In this document: piece by piece, positions 17,196 through 24,997 of the stretch | Position numbering within the stretch: the stretch's first letter is position 1 | Layout of the letters: each line of letters begins with the position of its first letter | Source: Bacillota bacterium | GTDB taxonomy: Bacteria > Bacillota > Clostridia > Lachnospirales > Anaerotignaceae | DNA: 49,426 bases | NCBI GenBank assembly: GCA_019422105.1 | Contig: JAHZDZ010000017.1 | Span: forward strand, 1-49,426 | Direction of reading: 5' to 3' | Notes under the pieces: model-generated | Told to the model about the DNA's origin: nothing | The model's database searches: none | Seen by the model: only the letters and a program-made list of their open reading frames with translations | Translations under genes and position numbers: made by a program

Positions 17196-18068
17196 TTAAC
17201 CCTGCTGTCTTTTTTTCATATACTGAACTGTGAGAAAAACAAACAGTGCACTTACAGAAATGAAATAAAATATTGAAGTGAAGTCAAATATCTGGTTCGC
17301 CATGGCGGCGAACCGGTCGGCAAAGGATAATTTACCGAGAAACTGAGTGAATCTGTCAGCAAATATTCGTTTGTCCGTCAGATACAAAACGGTAAGGGGA
17401 AGGATACCGCTTAGACTAGCAGCACACATGATTTTTTTGTCCAGTGTAAACAGATACAAAATACCGCCAAGACAAAGAAAGAGAATACAGAATCCGGCAT
17501 AGGAAGCAAAGAGAGTGGGGGAAACCAAGTCAGTCAAACCATCCATGAAGTAAAGTATCAAAAGCGCCAGAAAGGTTGCCACTGCCGCTACAACCTGACT
17601 TTCTGTCAGGGAGGACACAAACAGACCGATTGAGATATAGGCACAGCCCAGTAAAAAAAAGCCTAAAACAGCGCTGTAATCAGAAAGCAGGGAACCCTTT
17701 CCTCCATAAAAGCGAAGGATGAGGGGGCCAAGGGACGCGAGCAAAACCTCTGTGCCAAAGACGGTAATCAGTGCAAGGTATTTGCCCAGGACTATATCTG
17801 TCAGTGTGATGGGAGAGGTCAATAGCATCTGATCTGTTCTTGTCTTTTTCTCCTCCGCCAAGGAGCGCATTGTTAAAATAGGAACAGCCAGCAGCAAAAC
17901 CACGGCTATGGTAGATAACACTGCGCTGAAGAAGGGGTATCCCTGATAAATATTGTAGCTGACAAAGTAAATTCCGGTAAACAGGCTCAGGACGGCGAGA
18001 AAAACATATCCTGTCATGCCGGTAAAGTAAGTCTGCATTTCTTTGCGGTAAATGACTGCCAATTTCAT
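17196..18068 (-). CDS. ABC-2 type permease (GldF-like)
   Basis: About 290 residues with six predicted membrane segments and the ABC-2 opening MKLAVIYRKEMQTYFTGMTGYVFLA. The EEKKTRTDQMLLTSPIT loop is the coupling region typical of GldF/NosY-like permeases. The ATG at 18068 is chosen because it gives the usual KE-x-Y start of the family; an in-frame ATG at 18080 would sit directly on the AAAGG sequence. It partners the ATPase upstream and the GldG-like protein downstream. Confidence 0.87.
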   Translation of the reverse strand: MKLAVIYRKEMQTYFTGMTGYVFLAVLSLFTGIYFVSYNIYQGYPFFSAVLSTIAVVLLLAVPILTMRSLAEEKKTRTDQMLLTSPITLTDIVLGKYLALITVFGTEVLLASLGPLILRFYGGKGSLLSDYSAVLGFFLLGCAYISIGLFVSSLTESQVVAAVATFLALLILYFMDGLTDLVSPTLFASYAGFCILFLCLGGILYLFTLDKKIMCAASLSGILPLTVLYLTDKRIFADRFTQFLGKLSFADRFAAMANQIFDFTSIFYFISVSALFVFLTVQYMKKRQQG

Positions 18069-18073
18069 ACCTG

Positions 18074-19033
18074 TCACCATCCTTTCTCTTTGTTGCCGTT
18101 TAATGTAAGCTGCAAAAAGATATCCTCAAGATGACAGTTATTAAACTTCATCTGTATAATCGGACAGTCCTCTTTTGCAAAGCCGCGAAAAAGGCAGTCT
18201 CTCACCTCTGCGTTTTCCCCGGGATAAATAAGGATATCTGTAGTAGAATTTTCCGCGGCGGGAAGTATGTCAAAGGAAAAAAGCTGCTGGTCTTCGCATA
18301 AGGCATTCAGTATGGATACTGCTCTTTTCTTATGTGCACGAACGCTGATAAGAAGTTCCTTACGATTCGACTGCCCGGCCAGGGTATCGGGTTTACCGTT
18401 TGCCACAATGCGGCCCTCCGATAAAATCATGATATTATCACAAATCTCGCTGATTTCAGAAAGAATATGGGAGCTCAGTATAATAGCGTGATCTCTCCCA
18501 AACGATTTGATAAGGCTTCTGAATTCCATAGTCTGCTTCGGGTCAAGCCCTACGGCAGACTCGTCCAATATGAGAGCGGGCGGACTTCCAAGCAATGCGT
18601 GGGAGAGGCCGACTCTTTGCTTATATCCCTTTGAGAGACTTCGTATCAGTTTTTTGTCCATGTCTGCAATATTTGTTTTTTCCATGGCCTCTGCAATGGC
18701 ATCTTTTCTTTCCTTTCTTGGGACACCCTTTAAATTTGCTGAAAAGGAAAGGTATTCTCTTACAGTCATATCCTGATAAAGAGGAGGTATTTCAGGAAGA
18801 TAACCTATTCTCTGTTTTGCTTTAACGGCTTCAGAAGACATATCATAACTGTCGATATAGATTTTGCCGCTGTCAGGAAAGAGATAACCGGTAATCATAT
18901 TCAGTGTAGTAGATTTACCTGATCCGTTGGGACCCAAGAAACCGTATATTTCTCCCTTTTTTACCTCAAAGCTGATGTTGTCAACTGCCGTTTTATTGCC
19001 ATAGCGTTTTGAAATATTTTCTGCTTTTATCAT
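18074..19033 (-). CDS. ABC transporter ATP-binding protein (GldA/CcmA-like)
   Basis: The start at 19033 is preceded by GGAGGTG, giving 319 residues; a longer in-frame extension has no homology. Walker A GFLGPNGSGKST, Q-loop GYLPEIPPLYQDMTV, signature LSKGYKQRVG and Walker B ALILDESAVGLDP are all present, followed by the C-terminal extension common to ABC-2 exporters. It energises the permease encoded next. The upstream 240 bp (19034-19273) contain the terminator of the abfD operon and no gene. Confidence 0.92.
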   Translation of the reverse strand: MIKAENISKRYGNKTAVDNISFEVKKGEIYGFLGPNGSGKSTTLNMITGYLFPDSGKIYIDSYDMSSEAVKAKQRIGYLPEIPPLYQDMTVREYLSFSANLKGVPRKERKDAIAEAMEKTNIADMDKKLIRSLSKGYKQRVGLSHALLGSPPALILDESAVGLDPKQTMEFRSLIKSFGRDHAIILSSHILSEISEICDNIMILSEGRIVANGKPDTLAGQSNRKELLISVRAHKKRAVSILNALCEDQQLFSFDILPAAENSTTDILIYPGENAEVRDCLFRGFAKEDCPIIQMKFNNCHLEDIFLQLTLNGNKEKGW

Positions 19034-19205
19034 TCCTTCACCTCCAGTGAATGATAAGGGGCCGGAAGGGTGTATTGTACGTTTTTTGGTTTGAAGCGGA
19101 GAAGACAAGCCGGATCAAAGGGAAAAAGATGGAATTCTGGCCGGATACCAAAAGAGAATAACCATTCAACAATAATTCGTTTTTCCACATCACCCGGGTT
19201 TTATG

Positions 19206-19250
19206 GGAAAAAAGGCCTATAGCCCGCCGGGATTGACAGGCAGGCTATAA
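19206..19250 (-). terminator. Terminator of the fabK-like/ech/abfD operon
   Basis: On the minus strand TATAGCC-GCC pairs with GGC-GGCTATA around a 9-nt loop, followed by GGCC and six Ts. It lies 24 nt beyond the abfD stop codon. Confidence 0.78.
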
Positions 19251-19273
19251 AAAGCATGAAGAAAATGCTCCTT

Positions 19274-20725
19274 TTATTCTTTTATTCCGGCAATGGACTT
19301 TGCCAGTACCCTTTTGCCCACAATATTGCTTTGACGCTGTATCATGATTCTTTGCGCCTGAGGGCTTCCCGCACCATGCATGGACTCAGTGCGGTATCCA
19401 ACTGCGCCGCAGCCAAGCGTGAGGTTTTCGATAAGCCTGAGACATCTAAGCCTTGCTTCGGCGGAAACTCCGTCTGCTCCGGCAAGATATTTTTCTACAT
19501 AATGTCCGACGGCGGCGCTTTTTAAGTCCTTTTCCGACGGAGCCGTAACCATGATGCCTCCTGCAATATCTTCCGCCAGGCGGGTGATTTCATAGGGAAA
19601 TCGGGTTACGTTTTGTTTGCATACATTGGCCAGCAGGTTATTGATATAGAAATTACCCGATGCCGTTTGTCCCCCTTCTGCTGCGGAAGCAATACCGCAG
19701 GAATACAGGGTTTCATTCAGGTGGGTCATTTCAATCAGTTTGTCCTTAATGTGAGATGCATTTTCTGTGCCGTTGTATTTGGAGATCAGGGAGGAAGCGC
19801 CGATAAGTACATCTCCGACGCCGACCTTGCAGCCGCCATAGCTGTTTCTGTGATAGCCTGCAAAGCGCTCAACCAAAAGTCCCGCGAATTCTGTTTCGCC
19901 GTTCAGAAAAATTCTCTCATTCGGCACAAAAACATGGTCAAATATGGTAAGAGCCTCTACACCGCCGAATTTACAGTTACCGACATCAATATCGCTTTTC
20001 TCCATTTTTCTGGTATCACAGCTTTGCCTTCCGATAATGAGAGTAATGCCAGGGGTGTCAACGGGAATACTGAAGGCGACAGCGTAATCCTTGTCCTCAG
20101 GCTTCATTGCGGAAGTCGGCATTACGAAAACCTCATGGGCATTGGTAATACCTGTAATATGTGCCTTGGCGCCGTTTACCACAACACCGTCAGGACGCCT
20201 TTCCACAACTCTTAAATATAAATCCGGGTCCCTTTGTTTGGACGGGGACAGGGCGCGGCTGCCCTTCGGGTCGGTGAGTGCGCCCGCTACAATAAAGTCT
20301 CTGGTCTGTATATAAGCAAGATATTTTTTAAAATTTTCAAAATACTCTGTGCCATAGGTTTCATCAATGTCGAATGTAGTAGCGTATAGAGCGTTTGCAC
20401 CGTCGCAGAGCACACAGCGCTGAAAACACGCGCCTGTTTTCTGACCCATCAGTCTCTGCATTTTTACCTTCTTCACTAAATCCTCTACGCTCATATGAAT
20501 AGAGGAAAAACGGTTGATTTTTTCTCCCGTTAAATTGGAGGTGGCAGTCATAAGCTCCTCGTATTCCGGCATAAGGGCCAAATCATAGCTTAGCTTGACG
20601 CAGTTCATGGAGGGCTTCAGCATGGGATGTTCGGGGTGATTGTCTATTTTTTCCCCCTGCAGGTAAATATTCCAGTTCATTTGTCTTATACTTTCTATAT
20701 ATTCTTCTCCGGTCATGAGCGGCAT
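19274..20725 (-). CDS. abfD: 4-hydroxybutyryl-CoA dehydratase / vinylacetyl-CoA delta-isomerase family protein
   Basis: 483 residues, close to the 490 of Clostridium aminobutyricum AbfD. The family dehydrates 4-hydroxybutyryl-CoA to crotonyl-CoA by a ketyl-radical mechanism using FAD and a [4Fe-4S] cluster, and isomerises vinylacetyl-CoA. The cluster ligands of the characterised enzyme (Cys99, Cys103, His292, Cys299) are all represented: GACFQRC gives Cys100 and Cys104, and YHRNSYGGC gives His292 and Cys299. This separates it from oxygen-dependent HpaB monooxygenases of the same superfamily, which lack the ligands. GGGAGGG lies 7 nt before the ATG. It is the last gene of a sigma-54 operon behind an enoyl-CoA hydratase and a FabK-like flavoprotein. 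The neighbouring genes lack a 4-hydroxybutyrate dehydrogenase, so a different 4-hydroxyacyl-CoA may be its substrate. Confidence 0.88.
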   Translation of the reverse strand: MPLMTGEEYIESIRQMNWNIYLQGEKIDNHPEHPMLKPSMNCVKLSYDLALMPEYEELMTATSNLTGEKINRFSSIHMSVEDLVKKVKMQRLMGQKTGACFQRCVLCDGANALYATTFDIDETYGTEYFENFKKYLAYIQTRDFIVAGALTDPKGSRALSPSKQRDPDLYLRVVERRPDGVVVNGAKAHITGITNAHEVFVMPTSAMKPEDKDYAVAFSIPVDTPGITLIIGRQSCDTRKMEKSDIDVGNCKFGGVEALTIFDHVFVPNERIFLNGETEFAGLLVERFAGYHRNSYGGCKVGVGDVLIGASSLISKYNGTENASHIKDKLIEMTHLNETLYSCGIASAAEGGQTASGNFYINNLLANVCKQNVTRFPYEITRLAEDIAGGIMVTAPSEKDLKSAAVGHYVEKYLAGADGVSAEARLRCLRLIENLTLGCGAVGYRTESMHGAGSPQAQRIMIQRQSNIVGKRVLAKSIAGIKE

Positions 20726-20743
20726 TTTCTTCCCTCCCTTTTC

Positions 20744-21598
20744 CTATTGTCCGTCTCTGAATTTTCTTTCTTTCCACCAGGGGTAAGCAGGCGGCATGTC
20801 GTTTTCCACACTCATTGTAAATTGAGGAGGCCTTTTTTCGCTGAAGGAATGAATGCCCTCTAAGGCGTCCGGCTGACGGCCTATCCACTGGAGAATAATG
20901 GATTCCGCTTCATGAGCGTCCATTGGATCTTTTGCACCGAGCATGCGCCAGAACATCTGCCGTATAACCGCCACGGAGACCGGCGCCGTATAATCGACAA
21001 TTTCCTTTGCAATTGCATAGGCGCAGGGCAGAAGTTCCTCCGGCTCCACGACCTTACTGACAATGCCGTATTGGAGCGCTTCCTGGGCGGATATGATACG
21101 TCCCGAAAGAACAAGCTCCATTGCCCTTGAAATTCCGATAATTTTAGGGAGAAAATAGCTGCTGCACGCCTCGCTTATGATGCCACGTCTGGCAAATACA
21201 AAGCCCATTTTAGCCTTTGTGGAGGCGATGCGGATATCCATAGGAAGCGTAGAAGTGATGCCTACGCCCACTGCAGGGCCATTTATTGCGGCGATAAGTG
21301 GTTTTTTCATCTCAAAAATCTTGAGGGCGATTGTTCCTCCTCCGTCCCTGTGCTCCTCGGGCTTTGCGCCGCTGAAATCGAAGGCTGTATCAGCGCTTAA
21401 ATCCATGCCGGCACAAAAGCCCCTACCTGCGCCTGTGACTATGATGACCCTGATATTGTCATCCTGCTGCGCCCTGTCAAGGGCGTCCTTTATTTCGGCC
21501 TCCATGGGGGCAATAAAGGCGTTGAGCTGTTCGGGACGGTTGTAGGTAAGGGTCAGTATTTTGTCTTTCACCTCGTATTTGATGTATTTGTAATCCAT
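20744..21598 (-). CDS. Enoyl-CoA hydratase/isomerase (crotonase family)
   Basis: Starting at the ATG at 21598 (AAGGAG 8 nt upstream; the start falls 1 nt after the preceding stop) the protein has 284 residues. Crotonase motifs are NRPEQLNAF, the oxyanion-hole AGRGFCAGMDLS and NGPAVGVGITSTLPMD, and FARRGIISEACSSYFLP, whose Glu occupies a catalytic acid position. The FxRRGI-EA-SS-FLP pattern is that of a crotonase subgroup different from the two encoded at 23388 and 24195. It is the middle gene of the abfD operon, so it probably hydrates or isomerises the AbfD product. Confidence 0.88.
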   Translation of the reverse strand: MDYKYIKYEVKDKILTLTYNRPEQLNAFIAPMEAEIKDALDRAQQDDNIRVIIVTGAGRGFCAGMDLSADTAFDFSGAKPEEHRDGGGTIALKIFEMKKPLIAAINGPAVGVGITSTLPMDIRIASTKAKMGFVFARRGIISEACSSYFLPKIIGISRAMELVLSGRIISAQEALQYGIVSKVVEPEELLPCAYAIAKEIVDYTAPVSVAVIRQMFWRMLGAKDPMDAHEAESIILQWIGRQPDALEGIHSFSEKRPPQFTMSVENDMPPAYPWWKERKFRDGQ

Positions 21599-21599
21599 A

Positions 21600-22589
21600 T
21601 TACCACTCCTTTTTCTCAATTGTCAGAATCGATTTGTTTAAATCGGACAGTATTTTTTCAGCGTCCGATACCATTTCCTCTATTACTTCTTTGACAGGCT
21701 TTATGCCGTCAATGAGACCTACACATTCGCCCATAGCAAATATGCCTTCTTCCACAGTCCCATTTAAGAGATTTTCCCTCCCAAGAGCGCTGTCGATAAG
21801 GGGAGCCAGTCTTTCAGGGGACGCTCCGTTTTTTTCCAGCTCTAAAACCCTTTTGGCTGTCTCATTATTGATTACTCTTGCCGGATTACGTAAGCTTTTT
21901 TGTATCAGTACCGTTGACCTCTCATCGGCGCTTATCATCCATTTTTTGAAGTTTTCGTGTATGGTGTTTTCAACTGTGGCAAGCATACGTGTACCCATGA
22001 CGACGCCGGAAGCGCCCAAAGCCAGGGCAGCGGCAAGACCGCGTCCGTTGGCGATGCCTCCTCCTGCAATAATTGGAATAGAAAGCTCTTTTGCGGCCTT
22101 TGCGGTTAAGACAAAGGTTCCCACCTCATCGAGGCCTGGCATTCCGGCACATTCACATCCAATCAGGGTAACCGCATCGACGCCGATGCGCTCCGCCTTT
22201 TTGGCAAAACGAACAGCCGGAACCTTATGGATTATTTTGATACCTGCTGCCTTCAGCATGGGAATGTAGGCTTCCGGGCTTCTTCCGGAGGTTTCGACTA
22301 TTTTGACACCCTCCTCCACAATGGTTTCAAAGTAAGTGAGGGCCATATCGTCCGGCGCAATGGAGGGGAACATAGAAACGTTGACAATAAAGGGTTTATC
22401 GGTTAATTCCTTTACTCTTTGTATAGCGTTTTTCAGATTTTTTACACTTCCCTGCGATGCGGCGGAAAGGGTTCCGATACCGCCCGCATTTGATACGGCA
22501 GCAACAAATGCGGGCTCCGACAGCCATTGCATTCCGCCGGACATGACAGGGTACTGTATGCCCAATAAATCACATAGTTTGGTTTTCAT
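21600..22589 (-). CDS. FabK/nitronate monooxygenase-like FMN oxidoreductase
   Basis: The 329-residue TIM-barrel flavoprotein opens with LLGIQYPVMSGGMQWLSEP, and has the FMN phosphate-binding segments IIAGGGIANGRG (about 173-184) and GASGVVMGTR (about 192-201). In FabK and nitronate monooxygenases the segment EAGGH/ESGGH carries a catalytic histidine; here the equivalent reads GCECAGMPG (about 144-152), with Met150 replacing it. True nitronate oxidation is therefore doubtful. An enoyl-thioester reductase or other acyl-CoA flavoenzyme role fits the operon better. It is the promoter-proximal gene, with GGAGGTG upstream of the ATG and the sigma-54 promoter 81 nt before the start. Confidence 0.82.
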   Translation of the reverse strand: MKTKLCDLLGIQYPVMSGGMQWLSEPAFVAAVSNAGGIGTLSAASQGSVKNLKNAIQRVKELTDKPFIVNVSMFPSIAPDDMALTYFETIVEEGVKIVETSGRSPEAYIPMLKAAGIKIIHKVPAVRFAKKAERIGVDAVTLIGCECAGMPGLDEVGTFVLTAKAAKELSIPIIAGGGIANGRGLAAALALGASGVVMGTRMLATVENTIHENFKKWMISADERSTVLIQKSLRNPARVINNETAKRVLELEKNGASPERLAPLIDSALGRENLLNGTVEEGIFAMGECVGLIDGIKPVKEVIEEMVSDAEKILSDLNKSILTIEKKEW

Positions 22590-22669
22590 AAACGGACAAC
22601 ACCTCCATATTTTATTCAGAAATTTATTCAGATAAGCTTTTTTGAAAGGCGGCAGATAGTATTATAAAG

Positions 22670-22687
22670 AGCAATTATTGTGCCAAT
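22670..22687 (-). promoter_or_regulatory. Sigma-54 promoter of the fabK-like/ech/abfD operon
   Basis: The minus strand reads TTGGCACAATAATTGCTC, with GG and GC separated by exactly 10 nt, an essentially perfect -24/-12 element (consensus TTGGCAC-N5-TTGCT). It lies 81 nt upstream of the start at 22589. Transcription should require an AAA+ enhancer-binding activator, and one is encoded at 33462-35426. Confidence 0.88.
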
Positions 22688-22821
22688 AAGTGATTACTGT
22701 CTTTGTCGGATTCTTTTACGGGCACATTATCTGCAATTGAACAAAAAGATTGGGTAATGTCCGTTTTTGAGAAATGAATTCCAATTTATTTTGATTTTCG
22801 GTACAGAGGGGCGGAGGACAG

Positions 22822-22889
22822 AAGTGTAAAAAGTGTATTTTATAATGTATTTCGTTTGATACAAAGTGTATGATTCGGTCATTTTGTAG
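22822..22889. promoter_or_regulatory. Candidate enhancer (UAS) between two divergent sigma-54 promoters
   Basis: The word AGTGTA occurs three times (about 22824, 22834 and 22865), the last within CAAAGTGTA (22862-22870), followed 9 nt later by CATTTTGTAG (22880-22889). CAAAGTG and CATTTTG form an imperfect inverted repeat. The same two words, CATTTTGTAG and CAAAGTGTA, recur at 35501-35530 before the third sigma-54 promoter. The site lies about 180 bp upstream of the minus promoter and about 350 bp upstream of the plus promoter, a normal enhancer range. The remainder of the 798-bp region 22590-23387 shows no convincing gene. Confidence 0.45.
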
Positions 22890-23231
22890 TTGTAAAATAT
22901 AAAAAATAAACAAAAAAGAGAGAAAACGAATGAGAAATATATTTATTTTGCATTAAAAATAGTTTGTATTACAAAAATAGACAGCTGTTACCTATGTTTC
23001 GATAAATGATATAAAGCAGCCTGTGTATCGTCAGCCGTTTTTTAGGTTCGTTTGCTGCTGCTGAAAAAAGACGGCTTATTCAGAAAAAGCGATACTCGTA
23101 TGAAAAAAGCTGGGCTTCTGCAAAGGGTGCGGTATTTTTTTTGCTTCATAAAGGGTGAAATGGAGCAGTTAAAAAATATTTCCATATATTACCTGAAATC
23201 TGCCGGAACGGTTTTCCTTTACTGCAAAAAA

Positions 23232-23249
23232 TTGGCATAGATATTGCTT
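23232..23249 (+). promoter_or_regulatory. Sigma-54 promoter of the crotonase/ACD/CoA-transferase/TRAP operon
   Basis: TTGGCATAGATATTGCTT has GG (23234-23235) and GC (23246-23247) with 10 nt between them, matching the -24/-12 consensus. It lies 139 nt upstream of the first gene at 23388, leaving a moderately long leader. Confidence 0.86.
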
Positions 23250-23387
23250 CTTTACTAGAGCAGGCAGAGTAATTTTATTTTGCACAAGCTTTTATCGGAG
23301 AAAATGAAACCAAACCGGAGAGGGGATGGCAGTTAAAAGACATTGCTTGAAGGGCAGAATGGCAAACGAGGAAAGCGGGGGCGGAGA

Positions 23388-24173
23388 ATGAAGTTGGAGA
23401 CAATACTGTATGATGTGAAGGACCATATAGCAACAATATGCTTTAACAGGCCGCAGGCGTTGAATGCGGCCAACAACCGAATGCTTGATGAAATTGAATA
23501 CCTGTCAAAGAAGGTCGGAGAGGATGACAGTGTAAAGGCAGTTATTGTGACAGGAGCCGGAAAAGCTTTCTGCTCGGGTGGCGATTTAACAGAGATCAGA
23601 GAATATCAGGGAAAAGCAGTAGATTTTTACAGACATATGGAGGCTACCACAAAAATGGTTCTGGCCTTCGCAGAGATTCCAAAGCCTGTAATAGCGTCTG
23701 TAAACGGAGCTGCTGTGGGGGCGGGTATGAACCTTGCCTTAGCGTGTGATGTGGTGATAGCCTCCGACAGGGCAAAATTCTCAGAAATTTTTTCCAATGT
23801 CGGTCTGGTTCCTGATATGGGAGGATGCTGGTATTTGCCGAGGCTTGTGGGATTGTCCAGGGCAAAGGAGCTGATTTACAGCCACAGGATGATTTATGCA
23901 GAGGAGGCAAAGGAAATGGGAATTGTCAATAGGCTGGTGCCTCATGAGGATTTGGAAAAGGAAACCCGCAGCTTTGCACTGGAGCTTGCCAAGGGGCCTT
24001 CTGTGGCATACAGGCTTGCGAAGAAAATGCTGAATAAAAGCTTTGAGACAAGCTTGGCGGGGATGCTTGAGCTGGAAGGATATTCTCAGTCTGTCAGCGG
24101 GGCCTCAGTCGATTATAAGGAGGGCGTAGACGCATTTTTTGAGCGCCGGACTCCGGAATTTAAAGGTAAGTAA
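23388..24173 (+). CDS. Enoyl-CoA hydratase/isomerase, PaaG-like
   Basis: The ATG at 23388 follows a purine-rich GGGGGCGGAG and yields 261 residues; the longer in-frame version adds a basic non-homologous tail. Oxyanion-hole segments are GAGKAFCSGGDL and NGAAVGAGMNLALACD. The active-site loop reads FSNVGLVPDMGGCW. The Asp in GLVPDxGG is the catalytic residue position of PaaG-type delta3,delta2-enoyl-CoA isomerases, whereas classic hydratases have Glu further upstream. This favours an isomerase or unusual hydratase. First gene of the operon, 21 nt before a second crotonase. Confidence 0.87.
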   Translation: MKLETILYDVKDHIATICFNRPQALNAANNRMLDEIEYLSKKVGEDDSVKAVIVTGAGKAFCSGGDLTEIREYQGKAVDFYRHMEATTKMVLAFAEIPKPVIASVNGAAVGAGMNLALACDVVIASDRAKFSEIFSNVGLVPDMGGCWYLPRLVGLSRAKELIYSHRMIYAEEAKEMGIVNRLVPHEDLEKETRSFALELAKGPSVAYRLAKKMLNKSFETSLAGMLELEGYSQSVSGASVDYKEGVDAFFERRTPEFKGK

Positions 24174-24194
24174 ATTTTTAGGGGGGAGAAGGAA

Positions 24195-24965
24195 ATGGAT
24201 TTGCTGACATATGAAAGGAAAGGATGCTCGGCAGTAATTACAATGTGCAGCCCGCCGCTCAACGTAATTGACCAGAGGCTGCGGGGGGAAATCAGGGCGG
24301 CGCTGGAGAGGGCCAGAGAGGATGAAGCGGTTCATACAGTGCTTCTTACCGGATCGGGGAAGGCGTTTATGGCCGGTGCGGATATCAACGGTTTTATGGA
24401 CATGACGGGGAAAAAAGGGCAAGCCTATGATTTTGTCTATAACGCCTATGACGTTTGGTATCTTCTTGAAAATTTGGAGAAGCCCACAATAGCGGTTATT
24501 AACGGACTTGCTCTGGGAGCGGGGCTTGAGATGGCGCTGTGCTGCGATATACTGATTGCCTCTGAGAAGGCGAAGCTGGGACTGCCGGAAATTAAACTGG
24601 GGCTTTTTCCCGGAGGCGGGGGGACACAGAGACTTACCCGACTTATCGGCCGGGCTAAGACGAAGGAAATGATATTTACAGGCGAGCCAATATCTGCCGC
24701 CAGAGCATATGAAATGGGAATTTTAAACTATGTAACGAGGCAGGGAGAGGAAATGGACAAGGCGATGGCAATCGCTGAAAAAATAAACGGTTTTTCCTCT
24801 CTGGCTTTGAAAAATGCAAAAAGAGCAGTCAATGGAGGGGCTGATACGACACTTAGAAACGGTATTGAGCTTGAGGCCAACTGCTTCCAGGAGGTTTTTA
24901 TGGGAGATGACGTCGCGGAAGGCGTTGCGGCCTTTTTGGAAAAAAGGGAGCCGCATTTCAGGTAA
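24195..24965 (+). CDS. Enoyl-CoA hydratase (crotonase)
   Basis: 256 residues with the classical hydratase active site: GSGKAFMAGADI and NGLALGAGLEMALCCD form the oxyanion hole, and GLPEIKLGLFPGGGGTQRL plus AKTKEMIFTGE supply the two catalytic glutamates equivalent to rat Glu144 and Glu164. It should add water to a trans-2-enoyl-CoA. Its pairing with the PaaG-like neighbour suggests sequential isomerisation then hydration. GGGGGAGAAGG is the ribosome site. Confidence 0.9.
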   Translation: MDLLTYERKGCSAVITMCSPPLNVIDQRLRGEIRAALERAREDEAVHTVLLTGSGKAFMAGADINGFMDMTGKKGQAYDFVYNAYDVWYLLENLEKPTIAVINGLALGAGLEMALCCDILIASEKAKLGLPEIKLGLFPGGGGTQRLTRLIGRAKTKEMIFTGEPISAARAYEMGILNYVTRQGEEMDKAMAIAEKINGFSSLALKNAKRAVNGGADTTLRNGIELEANCFQEVFMGDDVAEGVAAFLEKREPHFR

Positions 24966-24997
24966 GCTGTTTGCATCAAGCCAGGAGGGAGGCTTAT

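Noticed and set aside
15813..19033. Gliding-motility function for the GldA/F/G-like genes
   Set aside because: The names come from Bacteroidota. The same ABC architecture is widespread in non-gliding bacteria, and no other motility gene is present.
19274..20725. Annotation as 4-hydroxyphenylacetate 3-monooxygenase (HpaB)
   Set aside because: The superfamily is shared, but all four [4Fe-4S] ligands of the dehydratase are present and the context is anaerobic CoA metabolism.
23052..23240. 62-codon plus-strand open frame upstream of operon B
   Set aside because: It runs into the sigma-54 promoter at 23232-23249, has no recognisable ribosome site, and shows no family features.
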